Shown: positions 10,686 to 22,603 of the stretch, piece after piece
Numbering within the stretch: the first letter of the stretch is position 1
Layout of the letters: each line of letters begins with the position of its first letter
Source: Priapulus caudatus
Taxonomy: Eukaryota > Priapulida > Priapulimorpha > Priapulimorphida > Priapulidae
Direction of reading: 5' to 3'
Assembly (NCBI RefSeq): GCF_000485595.1
Contig: NW_014577080.1
Location: 350,923 to 386,713 of the forward strand
Length of the DNA stretch: 35,791 bases
Made by a program: the position numbers and the translations under genes
Notes under the pieces: generated by a model
Database searches by the model: none
Seen by the model: only the letters and a program-made list of their open reading frames with translations
What the model was told of the DNA's origin: nothing

Positions 10686-12103
10686 CGTGGTCCGCAGTGA
10701 AGGCGTGCACCAAATTCGAGGCTCGGCGCATTTCTCTCTCCACAGCGGTCAGCGGATGGTCTGTAGTTTTAGAAGATAACAATGAAGACTTTGTTCTAAA
10801 TAAGAACTATCGGCGGCTAAATAAGAACAATATACAGACCTTTGAATTTCTTGACTAGTCAGTCAAGGGTTGGGGATCCATTATGCAGAGCTTCCAATTG
10901 AAATGGCCCATGAAATTGTCAAGTGGAATTGTGTTTTTCGGAACCCCAAAGAAAATGTCTCCCTCTTACATGCACCCCTTCCCTGATCAATCACGCATTC
11001 AGGCGTAAACAATAACAGAGATGAAATTGTGTTGAGTTTATGGCTCTTGGCGCACGTGCATTGACGTACAAGACTGATGAAAGGGCTCAAGGATAGAGAG
11101 CATGGTTGTGAGAGCAAAGCCGATGTGTTACGCTACATAGTTGTCAATCTCGCCATGCTCTCTATCATTGTACCACAGGCGGCTTGGAACGTCTCAATAA
11201 AAATAAATCTTCACACAATTTTTCACAATGATCGACCGCCTGTGTGCAAAATGGATGAACGTATGTGAAACATATACGGTTAGTACTTACTGTGACATAT
11301 CCGTGACTAACTGACACCACTAAATTGGTAAAATGTTCCATGCACCTTAAGAAATGTGAGAAATTACGAGGTTATCATCGCAGAACTCCCGAACACCGTA
11401 CGTCACAAAGCTATAATATATGTAAACAAACACGCGGGTTGCGAGGTGCCTGCCTCCGATATCCATTTCGAGGCCCGCTAAGCCAAGCATAAAGCGCGCG
11501 CGCAAGACGTCACAAACACAGCTACGTTCATTGGCTAAAACAATCGAGTAGCGCGGTTAGGGATTTTCGAAATTATTTAATTTTATGAAAAACTTTAATG
11601 TTCAATGAATGACGCACTCGTTTACTTCCGAAAGCGGGTAAAAATGTCTAATTTTTTTACTTCGGTGCGAAATGCATCGGCCGGACTTTTCATTATTTAC
11701 GAAAAGCAAACAGTCTCGCCAAACACCTACACGCAGTAACGGGTCACGTCGTTGACGCCCCATTCATGCCCATCAACGAAGAAGGCGGGGCTTATTCTGA
11801 TTACGGAGATGCCAAAATGCAACAGAAGGACGTAGCGCAGTGCGCTAAACGGCGTGCTATTTTCGTTCTTGTGCCAAACTCTATTGTAGGAAATCGTTCT
11901 AGCCTTGCAGAATGCCCTAGTTCCTGAGGTAACCTTATATTATATTATAGAGAGGTGCGGCGTAGGCTGTGATTGGAAGACACAAAGTGTCAATCCTGGG
12001 CGCGCCTCGGAATCATGGCCGCATCACGTCCAGGTTTTTTGGATTTTTAACTAGTTGAGAAACAATCTTATCGGGTAAGAATTTGACGATACGTTTAGTC
12101 CCG
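10686..12103. other. No gene seen
   Basis: Holds the small inverted repeat at 11092-11166. A locally GC-rich stretch at 11450-11560 includes GACGTCAC and ATTGGCT, promoter-like words without an attached gene. Confidence 0.45.
11092..11166. repeat. 14-bp inverted repeat, 47-nt loop
   Basis: GATAGAGAGCATGG at 11092-11105 and its exact complement at 11153-11166. Could be a tiny MITE core or an isolated hairpin; flanks show no duplication. Confidence 0.5.
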
Positions 12104-12106
12104 TTA

Positions 12107-12575
12107 TGCTAGCCGCACACTATCCGACCCGAGCGCGATTTGAAGGCTTACGATTGGATCGAGATGTTCTAGTTTGGCTCGGGAGGATTAAGATTGGCTC
12201 GGGAGGTCATTTTGGCCCGATTCGAATTTTGAATCGGGAGCAGATCGGGTCGGATAGTGTGCGAGGGCTTACGACGCGACTCGGAGAGTGTGCGTGGCCA
12301 TCCGACCCGATCGACGAGCGCTGAAGAAAATTGACCAATCACAGAGCTGCGCCATGGGAACCGCATTCGAATGGAATGGCATTCGAACCATGGGAAACAC
12401 TCCCGATGCTTAGTACACGCTAAATCCGCTTGGAACGCCACGAGAGTGCCATGGTTTGCGTCAACTTTGAGTCGGACAGTGTGCGGTGGCCTCCCGATCG
12501 ATCGGGATCGGGTCGGATAGTGTGCGGGGCGTTCGTGCTGTGCACAGTGCAAAATCGGATAGTGTGCGGCTAGCA
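12107..12575. mobile_element. 469-bp MITE with 21-bp TIRs and TTA target duplication
   Basis: The ends are perfect inverted repeats beginning TGCTAGCCGCACACTATCCG, flanked by TTA at 12104-12106 and 12576-12578. A 3-bp TTA duplication is characteristic of PIF/Harbinger-type insertion. The interior repeats the terminal motif several times in both orientations (CACACTATCCGACCCGA, TCGGATAGTGTGCG). The two open frames across it (12106-12324 + and 12169-12576 -) are by-products of the GC-rich repeat, with no transposase similarity, so the element is non-autonomous. Confidence 0.85.
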
Positions 12576-12578
12576 TTA

Positions 12579-14244
12579 GTACTTACTTTAAATGTAAAAA
12601 AATGGCAACAAAAATTTTACAAATATACACCATAGGAAATTCGTGGTGTAGTCAATTTAAAAGGTTGAAATTGGCGCATATCGCCGACTAAAGTGAACAT
12701 GTCAGTGATATAAGACAGTCTGTAATTCTCATTTTGTCCAAGCAGTGAGTACGGTATATAACGTTATGAGCTGCACTGCATGTAATTGCTATACGAGTAC
12801 CTTGCTAATATTAGGTGTCAAACATTTGATGTGCCGTTGACCAACCAAATACCTACGCTAATAAAACGTGCTTTAATCAAACTCGCCTATTTTTTCTCCG
12901 ATAAACAGAATATTAGATGTGATAAACCGACACTACGTGTACACGAATTCACAGGAAACCGTAGCTATACTTCAGGATAGGATAGAGTTTGTATTTGGTC
13001 GATGCACTCGTGTCATTGCAAATGCACGTGATATTTGCTGTACGAAGTGGACTAATGCGGGCGGAATGTGCGGTATATACGTCCATGGAGTCGTGCTGCA
13101 TAGGCCGATCGCTGCCTTGCTTCTAGCTACACGGACTGCCGCGCTCTGTTATTAGATGAAACTATATGTCGGCGTGCACAAAATCGTTTCACATGTACCC
13201 CCCCCCCTTCCTCCTCCCCCCACCAGCGTGATTTCTCGTGGTTGTTTGGGAAATGGCGATATAATTTCTACCTGAATTTCGTATTGATCGGCATGCGATC
13301 TGTACATTCATCAACACCCGTATAGTGTAGTGAATATGACGGTAATGGATTGAAACATTTACAGCGTTGAGAGCGAGTTTCCGAAAGGACCTGATTTTGC
13401 TGAGGACATATATTTTGATTGGGAAAGTTAAACATTGCATAACTTATACACACGATCGTCGCGCAGTAATGACGCTCGCTATACTCACTATAGCTTTGTA
13501 TTTCCCACGCAAGATACTCTATACAGACCTCCTTGGATGATTGATTGCATGCTAAGCTAGAAACAAGCATCTCATTCTAATGCAGATAGCCATTAATTGG
13601 AAATGATTATAATTTATTAACATAAAAAACACGATGATTTATTGTAGTGCTCGAACAGACATACATTATGTGGATATTTCTGTATCGCTAATGGCATAGA
13701 GCATAAATAATACAGAGCGCGTCCGGTATGTACGTATCATACAGAGACTGGCGTGTGAGCGGGCGCCCCCTGGGAGCATTTCCACTTAACACGTTTCTAT
13801 CGGAGGCGTTAGGTGGTGCTAAAGCACATTCTTGACTGGCGACACCCGGTCTAGTTGTATAGTGTGTATGCCAACCTCATTATTGTTATATTGCTCTACT
13901 CACGTACCGTGGCGAATATTCATTTATTACTGTCTATATTGCGCGAGCTATGCATTACAGCGGCGCGCATTCAATAAGCATAGCAATATATTGATAGCAA
14001 AATGTGTTTGCCCATCTTTATCAGAGTAAGCGCGTTATGCGTACGTCTTTTTTCGATCGTTTACATGTGCAATAATATATGACTAGCAAGACCTCTTGGT
14101 GTAATTATTGTTGAGCTTCATATTAAAGGTAGTCATGCAGGCCGTGTCTCATTCCTTTCATTCCTGTGTAGTACATCCCATAATTTGCACAAAGGGATTT
14201 TAACCTGACAAGCCCATCAACGTCATGCTTACCGTTTGCGGTTG
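12579..14244. other. No gene seen
   Basis: Mixed unique sequence. A C-tract with CCTCC lies at 13198-13222. No exon pair could be built. Confidence 0.45.
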
Positions 14245-14251
14245 GTTAGAT

Positions 14252-14348
14252 CAGGAGTGAATAATAATAGATCGATTAATATTTAACTAATTAATATCTA
14301 TTAATTTTAATATTAGATATTTAATAGATCTATTATTATTTACTCCTG
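14252..14348. mobile_element. 97-bp palindromic MITE, CAGGAG ends, 7-bp target duplication
   Basis: Begins CAGGAGTGAATAATAATAG and ends with CTATTATTATTTACTCCTG; GTTAGAT directly repeated at 14245-14251 and 14349-14355. Interior is AT-only and itself nearly palindromic. Same family as 31258-31326. Confidence 0.8.
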
Positions 14349-14490
14349 GTTAGATGTATGTGACCATGCCGTGTGAGCGTATATGCGTGAAGCTACTCGG
14401 CAGTTCATTACCTAGTTCCTATATAAGTTACTAGAACCCGTTCTGCGATTTAGTTCGCGAACCCAGTTCCATATTTTGTTAAAAATAAGA

Positions 14491-14529
14491 GGTACACTGT
14501 ACACGGTACCAACGGTACACTGTACACGG
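14491..14529. repeat. 23-bp tandem repeat at foldback border
   Basis: GGTACACTGTACACGG occurs at 14491-14506 and 14514-14529; each is itself nearly palindromic. It overlaps the left edge of the foldback element. Confidence 0.75.
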
Positions 14530-15115
14530 CAGGGAGTGGTGTTCACGCCACGAACAAGTTGTTACCTACGTCTGTTACAGTGGTGAACTACTCGCCTTAA
14601 CTTGTTTAATATATAAATAAGCAAGCGGATCTCGGAAATAAGTAAGTGGTCTCTTAGAATACATTTAAAATATCCACAAGCTAGGGAATACCATGTGCAC
14701 AATTCACAACCTGTTCTACATCTGTTTCTATGGTGAAATAAAAGTGAACTACTCGCCAAATGTCGATTATTTAAAATACGATAAACAGAGATTTTAAATG
14801 TAATGTAAGAGTCCACTTTCTTATTTTTGAGATTCGCTTTCTTATTTTTTAGACGTATCTCCTTATTTTATAGCGGCGACATTAGGCGAGTAGTTCACTT
14901 TTATTTCGTCATACAAACAAATGTATAATATGTTGCGGATGGCGCACATGCTATTCTTTATCTTGTGGATATTTTAAATGTAATGTAAGAGACCACTTAA
15001 TTCTGAGATCCGCTTCCTTATTTAGAAATTAGGCATGTTTCGGCGAGTAGTTCACCACTGTAATGGATGTAAACACCTTGTTCGTGACGCGCACACCACT
15101 TCCTGCCGTGTACAG
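14521..15115. mobile_element. About 595-bp foldback element with 240-bp arms
   Basis: Left arm 14521-14765 pairs with right arm 14877-15115 (reversed): shared blocks include TGTACACGGCAGG, CAGTGGTGAACTACTCGCC, CATTTAAAATATCCACAAG and GAAATAAAAGTGAACTACTC. The centre (about 14792-14898) is a further direct copy of part of the right arm (about 14972-15059), so the unit occurs three times, one inverted. No coding sequence or target duplication could be assigned. Confidence 0.75.
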
Positions 15116-16000
15116 GATGTCGTTGTTTTAATAGGTTCAGTTACTTATTTTCAAGATTCACTTCCCAGTTCCTTTTTTTTCACAAAATAAGCAACTAGGA
15201 ACTAAGACGTAACTTCACGCGCAGCGCGCGTGTGCGTCCGTGCGTTTGCAGCAAAAGAAAAAAATCAATTTTTGTCTATCGATTAGCCCGTGCACACACT
15301 TGACATGCTGGGTTCGGTATAACTGTAAACAAGATATCGTTTGCGCGTAGCCTAATGATATGAGCTCATGATGCAATCGCGCCGGTGCTGTTAACCCATA
15401 CGCGCAGTACCGCCGGCTACACACACCCCACGCGTTCCCCGGGGACGTCTGCCCCAGTGCTGAAAGTGTTATACTCTGCCTCATCATGATAACAGAGTAA
15501 TACGCAGTGCAATGTTGCTCTTAATTATTAATGGCCACTCTGTGAAAACATTGACAACGGTCTGCGCTTGCTACAGTAACCGCGCTGCCGTTGCAGACGT
15601 GCGTTTAGACAATGCTTCATATTCAATCACACCGCAGCCTGCAGGACGTCGCATCTATAGATAGGCGTTAAACATGGCGTGATATTTGCTTCCCAGCACT
15701 ATACTAAAACAACGTATATATCTGGTGAAAATTGGTTATGATATTAAATATGATTAATAAGTGGATTTCCCCCAATGTAACTAATGAAATTAAACAAGTA
15801 GTGAGTGGATGGATTAGTGAGCCATGTTCGATAGAAAGGCGAATTGCTTATTCACCAATTGTTTGAGCTAAACTCTCTTGCGTTTACGGGAAGCGCAGTT
15901 GGTAAGATCCGATGCAGTATTTGTAACAAAAATCGACGTGTTTTTATCTATAAGTTTGTCTGTCCTAACTACCTCCGCGCAAACGGAGGTCATGCAATCG
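15116..16000. other. No gene seen
   Basis: Unique sequence between the foldback element and the CG/TG tract; short frames only. Confidence 0.45.
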
Positions 16001-16011
16001 CTCGCGCGCGC

Positions 16012-16056
<45 letters not shown>

Positions 16057-16073
16057 TGTGTGCGTGTGTGTGT
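16001..16073. repeat. Alternating (CG)n(TG)n tract
   Basis: About 12 CG steps pass without interruption into TG steps, with one TA step. Strict purine-pyrimidine alternation of about 70 bp is a strong Z-DNA candidate. Confidence 0.95.
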
Positions 16074-16355
16074 AGCCACCGCGCGATCGATAGCGCGTCG
16101 AGTCAGCGAGTGGCGAGTCAGCAGCAGCCACCAGTGAGCGGCGAGTCAGCCAGCGCGATCGATAGCGCGTCGAGTCAGCGAGTGGCGAGTCAGCAGCAGC
16201 CACCAGTGAGCGGCGAGTCAGCAGCAGGCGAGATAGTCAGCAGCCACCGCGCGATCGATAGCGCGTCGAGTCAGCGAGTGGCGATTCAGCAGCAGCCACC
16301 AGTGAGCGGCGAGTCAGCAGCAGGCGAGCCAGTCAGCAGCCGCCACCAGCGAGCA
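16074..16355 (+). repeat. Minisatellite with 72- and 96-bp spacing
   Basis: GCGATCGATAGCGCGTCGAG recurs at 16083, 16155 and 16251, spaced 72 and 96 bp, with internal GCGAGTCAGC copies. Both spacings are multiples of 24, so the frame stays open and reads repeats of AIDSASSQRVASQQQPPVSG. No start, splice sites or homology support expression; the upstream part of the frame is the TG tract. Confidence 0.85.
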
Positions 16356-16534
16356 CATACATGTTACATGCTCGCGGAGGTATGCACTCTCCGTGAGTGC
16401 CCTCTGTCTAGTTATTACTATATTATCCTGTAATCCTAATAACTCTTCCTTTATTAATAATGATTCATAAGTATTTCTTACTAAATCGGCGGAATCCTCT
16501 CACCTTCGGTTCACAGCTGTTTTGAGCGGTATGA

Positions 16535-16539
<5 letters not shown>

Positions 16540-16609
<70 letters not shown>
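16540..16609. repeat. (CT)n microsatellite, about 35 units
   Basis: Uninterrupted TC dinucleotides, followed by imperfect CT-rich DNA to about 16680. Confidence 0.97.
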
Positions 16610-16613
<4 letters not shown>

Positions 16614-16934
16614 TTCTATCGCTTTTTCTCTCCCGCTCTCTTTCTCTTCGCGTCTCTCTCCCTCTCCCTCTGTCTCTTTGTTTACTGTTCATCGTTAGTG
16701 ACTCGTTATATGCGTGTTCTAGCGAGTCATGTAGGCCTGGCTGGTCTGGCTGCTGCTTACGGGCCGATGAAGGGTATAGATGACCTGTGAAGATAGATGG
16801 TAGTGATATATACAGTGTCTGTCTATCTGTCAGTCTCTGTGTGTGTGCGTCCGTGCGTGTGCGCGAGTGCGCCAGTGCGCGTGTATGCGTTGGGTGTGCT
16901 TGTTGCGTGGTGTCTTGTTGCGTGCCTACTCGCG

Positions 16935-16954
16935 GGCGCGCGCGCGTGTGTGTG

Positions 16955-17011
<57 letters not shown>
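16935..17011. repeat. (GC)(TG) tract joined to (CT)n
   Basis: Alternating GCGCGCGTGTGTG at 16935-16956, then about 27 CT units. Parallels the CG/TG tract and CT array 0.5-1 kb to the left. Confidence 0.95.
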
Positions 17012-17017
<6 letters not shown>

Positions 17018-17548
17018 AACTCTGTTTTCACCTGGGCTGTGAGTTTCGCTGCTGTAGGAGAATGAATCCGCGCTTGATGTGTATAGATGATCTGTGGAGA
17101 GACTGTTGAAAAGAGGCTGACTAATGCCGTGATATCGAGTCGTCGTGGCGCTGTGATGTGACGGCTGGGGCGTGATATGGAGAGTTGGTTAACAAGCCGA
17201 GCGGATCAACACAACAACAGCTGCTGAACTGCGGAAAAAAAAGAAATCTATGGAGCTAACACTGGTGAACGATGTGACGGGGTTACGGCAATGGCGACCT
17301 TCAACTGAAGGCTAAAATGCTGTTCTTTGTTAAGCAGCTAGGTAGTTCCCACTTATACCTTCTTGTCGGGTGGTTTATAGTTAAGTATAATCTTACCTGC
17401 TCTAGGAAGGCGACACTTGCCGTTAATTGATGTAGCTGATTTTTATACATTCGACATTTCAAGAAACGAATCAGCTGTTTTTTAACTTTATATAATTGAA
17501 ATATACTATATGCGTTAATTTGTCATTTGTTCTCACGAACTGTCTTTC
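17012..17548. other. No gene seen
   Basis: Unique sequence between the CT array and the 217-bp repeat; no supportable frame. Confidence 0.45.
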
Positions 17549-17765
17549 ATTAAATAAATCTGTCTACTGTACTGCCCACAGCGACGAGATGTGATTCATA
17601 CACGTGTATTTTGCAGGTTTATAAATGATATGATATCGTCAGTTTATTTCAATTCAATCAAAACGTTATATTTTCTAAACTAGAGATAGATTTTGTAATT
17701 TCACAAAGTATACAAAACATCAAGAGCGTATTAAGAAGTCTTAATACGTCTTAATACACTCTTGA
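17549..17765. repeat. 217-bp dispersed repeat, copy 2, ending in hairpin
   Basis: Same as 7270-7486 with scattered substitutions (for example one change in the right hairpin arm, TACACTCTTGA). The copies share the same left border (ATTAAATAAATCTGTC) and hairpin end, while flanks differ, so both are insertions of one family. Confidence 0.85.
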
Positions 17766-18636
17766 AGACATCCATTGACCAATATGTAAATGGAAAAGTT
17801 GTGTATAGGCTATATGTGCACTTAGAAAAACGTCTTAAATTGACTACGTCACGAATTTTCCATGGTAAAATTTGTAAAAAAAAATTGCCATTTTTTACAT
17901 TAAAAGTAAGAACTAACGTTACTAAATATATCATCAAACTCTCACCTGATAAAAATGTTTTTACGTTGGTTAAATTTGCCATGCATTCATTTAAATTCCC
18001 CCAGTACTGTTCAGATACTGGTGTCTCTCTGTTTTTCACCGGCAAATTAGGGCATATAAAGAAGGTATATAAGCATGAAAAGTAAACAGAAACACTAATT
18101 GTATTTTCATACATTTTATTTTGTACAAATAACTCACAAACATTCTACTTGATGGTGCTAGAAATTCGTGACGTAATCACGTGTTGAATTGTCATAATCA
18201 GTATATTGATGCGTTTTTAAACTAACATGACTGGATATCATTATTTAATACAAGTCTAATCGAATGATACAATCGCAGACACGTCATATTCCTGTGTATG
18301 TGCGATGTACGCACGCATACTCTATCATCCAAGCAAAGATAACGATTCGGTTTCGCGCTTACACTTGTGTTAATTGCAATATTCACATATAATATAAACA
18401 TATGAATAAATAAGTTTGCGAGCCGTACTATCAATCAGCCACGTCAGTAAATCAATCATAGTTTGCAGAAAACGTCTGCATACTCTACGCAGGTCTATGC
18501 AGGTGCGTACGGCGTCACCTCGTCGTATTTGATTACTCCTCTTCTTCACAGTGTAAACATGGAGCAAACAAACACCAATTTTACTTTACTAAATGTTTTT
18601 AAAAAACTGAGCCGATGCGACTCGATGACGTATAAT
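17766..18636. other. No assigned gene; double-strand open AT-rich stretch
   Basis: 17762-18085 (+, 107 codons) and 17731-18114 (-, 127 codons) are both open across the same AT-rich DNA. Neither has a recognisable domain. It lies directly beyond the hairpin end of the dispersed repeat. Confidence 0.4.
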
Positions 18637-18760
18637 CCGACCACCCGACCACCCGACCACCCGACCACCCGACCACCAGACCACCCGACCACCCGACCAC
18701 CCGACCACCCGAGAACCCGACCACCCGACCACCCGACAACCCGACCACCCGACCACCCGA
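18637..18760. repeat. CCGACCAC minisatellite, 15 units
   Basis: 8-bp unit with rare variants (AGACCAC, GAGAACCC). The minus strand reads GGGTGGTC repeats, giving GGG runs every 8 nt, a G-quadruplex motif. The RPPDHPTT and VVGWSGGR frames are translations of the repeat. Confidence 0.95.
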
Positions 18761-19256
18761 TGTGTAACTAGAGATGGATATGTAATCCGTATATACCTGG
18801 CCGTATTTGCACGTACCTTTCTCCATTCACTGCGAACCAATTCATTTAAGATTCCCATGGGTAATTTTTCATTCATGAGTTATGCAATTGCTGCTTATTG
18901 TATATTCCTTTTACCCGATCACTTATTTTCCGTAATGAATTTGATATGTGAATTTATTATCAGTGCTGTATCCTATGTTACTACCAACATCATGTCATGA
19001 AATTCTACCGTTATAAGTATCACAGCGAGTATATTGTAATCACATGCAGGTATTTATCATAGAGATGCATCAAACGCATTTTTTATGCTCAAGATAAACT
19101 TCACTTGCGTATATATTGTTTTATACGTAATAATATAAAGACAGTACGAGGCTCTGGACCTTATAGAAAGCGACGCATCTTGGCCCAGATATTAAGGAAA
19201 TTTCTATTTAAATCAAGAAGTGGAGATTTTGTGCGTTTTAAGTGTGTTAAAAGAAT

Positions 19257-19690
19257 CCGTCATATTAGATGGATGTTATATAAGAGTTTTACAGAGAATC
19301 ATGTTCCATGGGAGCATATGTCCTATAAGAGTGCATCCGAGAGAAGAATGTTTTGTAGAAGAGCATATTAGCATATATTATATTCTAGAGGAACATCTCT
19401 CCCATGCAGGAGCTTGTAGTTGTTAATGAACATGTCGTATAGAGGAGCATGTTCCTTAGAAAAGCCCATTCTATGGAATCATACCATAGAAGTGCCTGTT
19501 CTAGAGATGTTTTAGACAACCGTGTCAAAGAATTAGAAGAAATCTCAGAGAAGAGTCACCGAGAAAGCTGCAGCAGAGGAGTGTGTTAAATGGAGAAGTG
19601 TGCTAGAGAGCAGTACGTACTGTTCTATAGATAGCGCTTCTAGAATGCGTCCGAAAAACTGCATTAACGGAGTGTGCCCCAGGGGATTAT
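19257..19690. repeat. Degenerate array of short units, about 17-20 bp
   Basis: Recurring words such as CCTATAAGAGTGCAT, TTGTAGAAGAGCATAT, TCTAGAGGAACATC, GTATAGAGGAGCATGTT and ACCATAGAAGTGCCTG follow a loose consensus CCTATAGAGGAGCATGTT. Units are diverged and gapped. Confidence 0.5.
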
Positions 19691-20399
19691 GCCATGAATC
19701 AAGGTAAAGTTAGATAATAGATTTATTGCATGGCTACAAAGTGGTACAAAACATGATATCAACAAGCGACAAAAAATAGAGGATGATGCATGATATTTAC
19801 GATCACAGATTTATAGTACAGAAATAACCTCTTACAAAAAGTTAATACCTAATGAGAAAGCACGTTCGGCGCGTAATGGCCTGTTTTCAAGTTGGATGGC
19901 ACAGAGTTGCATGAGAGATGCATTGATTATTTGTCAGCTAGGAGAGCAAGTACTTCTATCGCAAACTATATAACAAGACGTCGTTGAAGGTTGCCTAGTC
20001 CTCCAACCTATTGGTTTACACGTACGCTGTTGTAAAAATGAACTAGCAACGTACATAACGCAGAGCTACATTTGACGAGCGATTGCGTTTTTTTAATAAA
20101 TCGTTCTCCGACGAGCAACTGATATTTTCCCCGGCGGGCTTGGCTAAGGCGTCCTTCAGGCGCATACTGCCCAACCCACAGACAGAACTCACGGATTATT
20201 GTAATAACAGCACTACGAGTCAGGCAAGGAAGCTATAACACGACTGTGTGGCATAAAACCCGAGGTACCGCAAAGCACAGGCGCGCAATTAAAGACTCGT
20301 GCGCATGCAGTCACAGAGTCAGGTCGGTGTTGCCACGAAGGCATTGGAATATCGGATGGGCTACCGACCGGGTTTGCCCATGCTCGTGCAGCCGAGCTA

Positions 20400-20492
20400 C
20401 TTATGTGCATGTGTGTATGTGCACGGACGCGTGTATATACACGCACGCGTGTATGTGCACGCACGCGTGTATGTGCGCGCATGCATGTACAT
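20400..20492. repeat. Imperfect GTGTATGTGCACGCACGC repeat
   Basis: Three to four copies of an about 22-bp unit, alternating purine-pyrimidine. The cysteine- and alanine-rich frames over it are artefacts. Confidence 0.8.
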
Positions 20493-20884
20493 TAGTAGAC
20501 CTGTCGAGCACTACCCTCGCTCCTAGTTGAGCTTCCCAGCTTCATTTACCTTGTTTATGAGTCGCCGATAGTTTATTGATGCAATGGTTTTTGTAGGATT
20601 TTTTGCACATCACATTCCTGATTAGACTTGTCAATTGATACTTCGATCAGATTGGGCTATCGTATTAACAGGAATTGCCAAGATGAACTTTGGTGGTTAC
20701 AGCTAGCACGTTGGGGCGCTGGTTGCAGTTGTATGTAACTGGGTGATGTACTGTGAACCCATTGTTCCAAGGTGCCATCGCCTCCGTGTGTACACGATTC
20801 AGTCGCGGCGTTTCCTTACACCGAAATTCAATTCAGAAATGGTTAAAGTTCACAAGAAGGAAAATAAGAGCATATAAATTAATT

Positions 20885-21010
20885 ATATTGGTGGGATCAT
20901 CTGGAAAAGATGTCCTAGGGATGGAGTATATATACCTTGTAGCAGCATATATCCCTGAGAATCATGACCTGTAGGGGTATATCCTAGACCTAGAGGAATA
21001 GTCCTAGTGG
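20885..21010. repeat. Second degenerate short-unit array
   Basis: CCTAGGGATGGAGTATAT, CCTTGTAGCAGCATAT, ACCTGTAGGGGTATAT and CCTAGAGGAATAGT resemble the units at 19257-19690. Confidence 0.4.
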
Positions 21011-22599
21011 GGCGTGTCACCGTGAGTACGCCCTAATGTCGACAGGAATCCACTTTATTAATGAGATAATAATACGGCATGTCCCCTACTCATATCGTGT
21101 AGAGTCAGAGCTCTGCTATTTATGTTTTCCCAGCTAGCAGCATGCATACATAATAACACGTCTGAAAGATCGCTCCCCCGGTGTTAAACGCACACCAAGG
21201 GTTAGATATCTCTTGCACATCCATCTTAACCCTCCTATCTGACATATTCATCTGCCAACGATAAATGAAAGAGCCCATTATATATTTACCAGAGCTGCTG
21301 CGGGTATGATGACATGTCTTACAAGACTGCTTGGGCTTGCCTTCATTTTCCGAAGTCCCCCAAGAGACTTGCTCACTGAATAAACACTCAATCTGCATTG
21401 CAACGTTTTCTTCCACTCAATCAGCTCCAGAAATGGTAATAATTTTGATACGTGGCTAGCCTAGCAGCTTCTTGCCTCGTGTTCCCAGCGTCGTTATGCG
21501 ACGCGCCCAACTTTTTGCGCCATTTAACATGTGAGTGAACATGTAAAATTGCAATCGTTTTACCGACGAAGGAAATACAAACGGTGTAACTTTGAAATTT
21601 CTGTACCTTAGGTGAATTGTTTTTCTTCACAACTGAAAAGGGTAATCTATGTGGCTGCATATATAATATATAATATAGTATATATATTATTATATATATA
21701 ATAATATAGCACATTTATATTATTTTCTACTGTAAAACACAATTATATCGAAACACATAAATTGGGTATTTTTTATTTAACGCAACGTTAGCTGTTTGTA
21801 TGAATGTAAGGTCACTTTAGGTCAATTAGCTGGCACCTATATTGCTAGCTGTTGTAGATATACCATTATACGCCCTACGTATTTCATGCCCTATCAGCTA
21901 TCCAACTAAGAAAAATTATTTAAAGACAAATGCCGTAAGAAAAAATGATCCGACCATCCACCATTCGTATTAGGTGTCACAAAAGCCACATCACGTCTCC
22001 AAAAACTTCGTTGAACAGCTGACATAACCGGATTTGGAATCAGAAAAAAACGAGCTTATATACGTGTTCCTGTAGCTAAATCGCCAGTTGACAGCGAGAG
22101 AAAACGCACAGTCAGCGTGATCTGATTAACTAAGCGTAAAGTGTACGTTCTGATTCACGCACTAGCGGAGATGCGTGAGCGTTCTCCGAATGCTGTCCCA
22201 CTAGGGATGAAGTTTTTGTATAAAACTTGTCAACGGAGTTAGTTCCCAACGGTTGACTCTAAGTTAGACCGCCAAATATTCAAGGTGCGACAGCGCGCGA
22301 GCGACTGAATGCGATTCGAAAAAAATGTCCAAACCATAAACGACAAGTATTTACACCTCGTTTAAGAATGAATGTTCTGAGCAAATGAAAAACGCTGTGA
22401 TGCAATAAAACGTCTGCAGTTCGATCTGGCGTGTGCCTCGATCGCATGGGCAGTAAAATTTTCGGCGATGCTCTGCGTCTGGCTATATATTGCCTTGCCA
22501 GTCAACAATGATTGAAGACATTTCGTAGATAATAATTATACATTCTATTTACACTATAATTATTCATCTATACTAGTAGGAATATGTCTGTCCTTCAAA
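21011..22599. other. No gene seen
   Basis: The minus frame 21120-21416 (98 codons, several Cys) is not recognised. An AT palindromic stretch lies at 21657-21710. Confidence 0.45.
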
Positions 22600-22603
22600 T
22601 TGA

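Noticed and set aside
16083-16340. CRISPR-like repeat-spacer layout
   Set aside because: Intervals are themselves repeats of the same GCGAGTCAGC words, and the host is eukaryotic; it is a minisatellite.
16465-17031. 188-codon Arg/Glu-rich frame
   Set aside because: Produced by two CT/GA microsatellites; no independent coding signal.
17731-18114. Opposed open frames of 107 and 127 codons
   Set aside because: AT-rich, open on both strands, no domain, next to a repeat border; kept only as a note.
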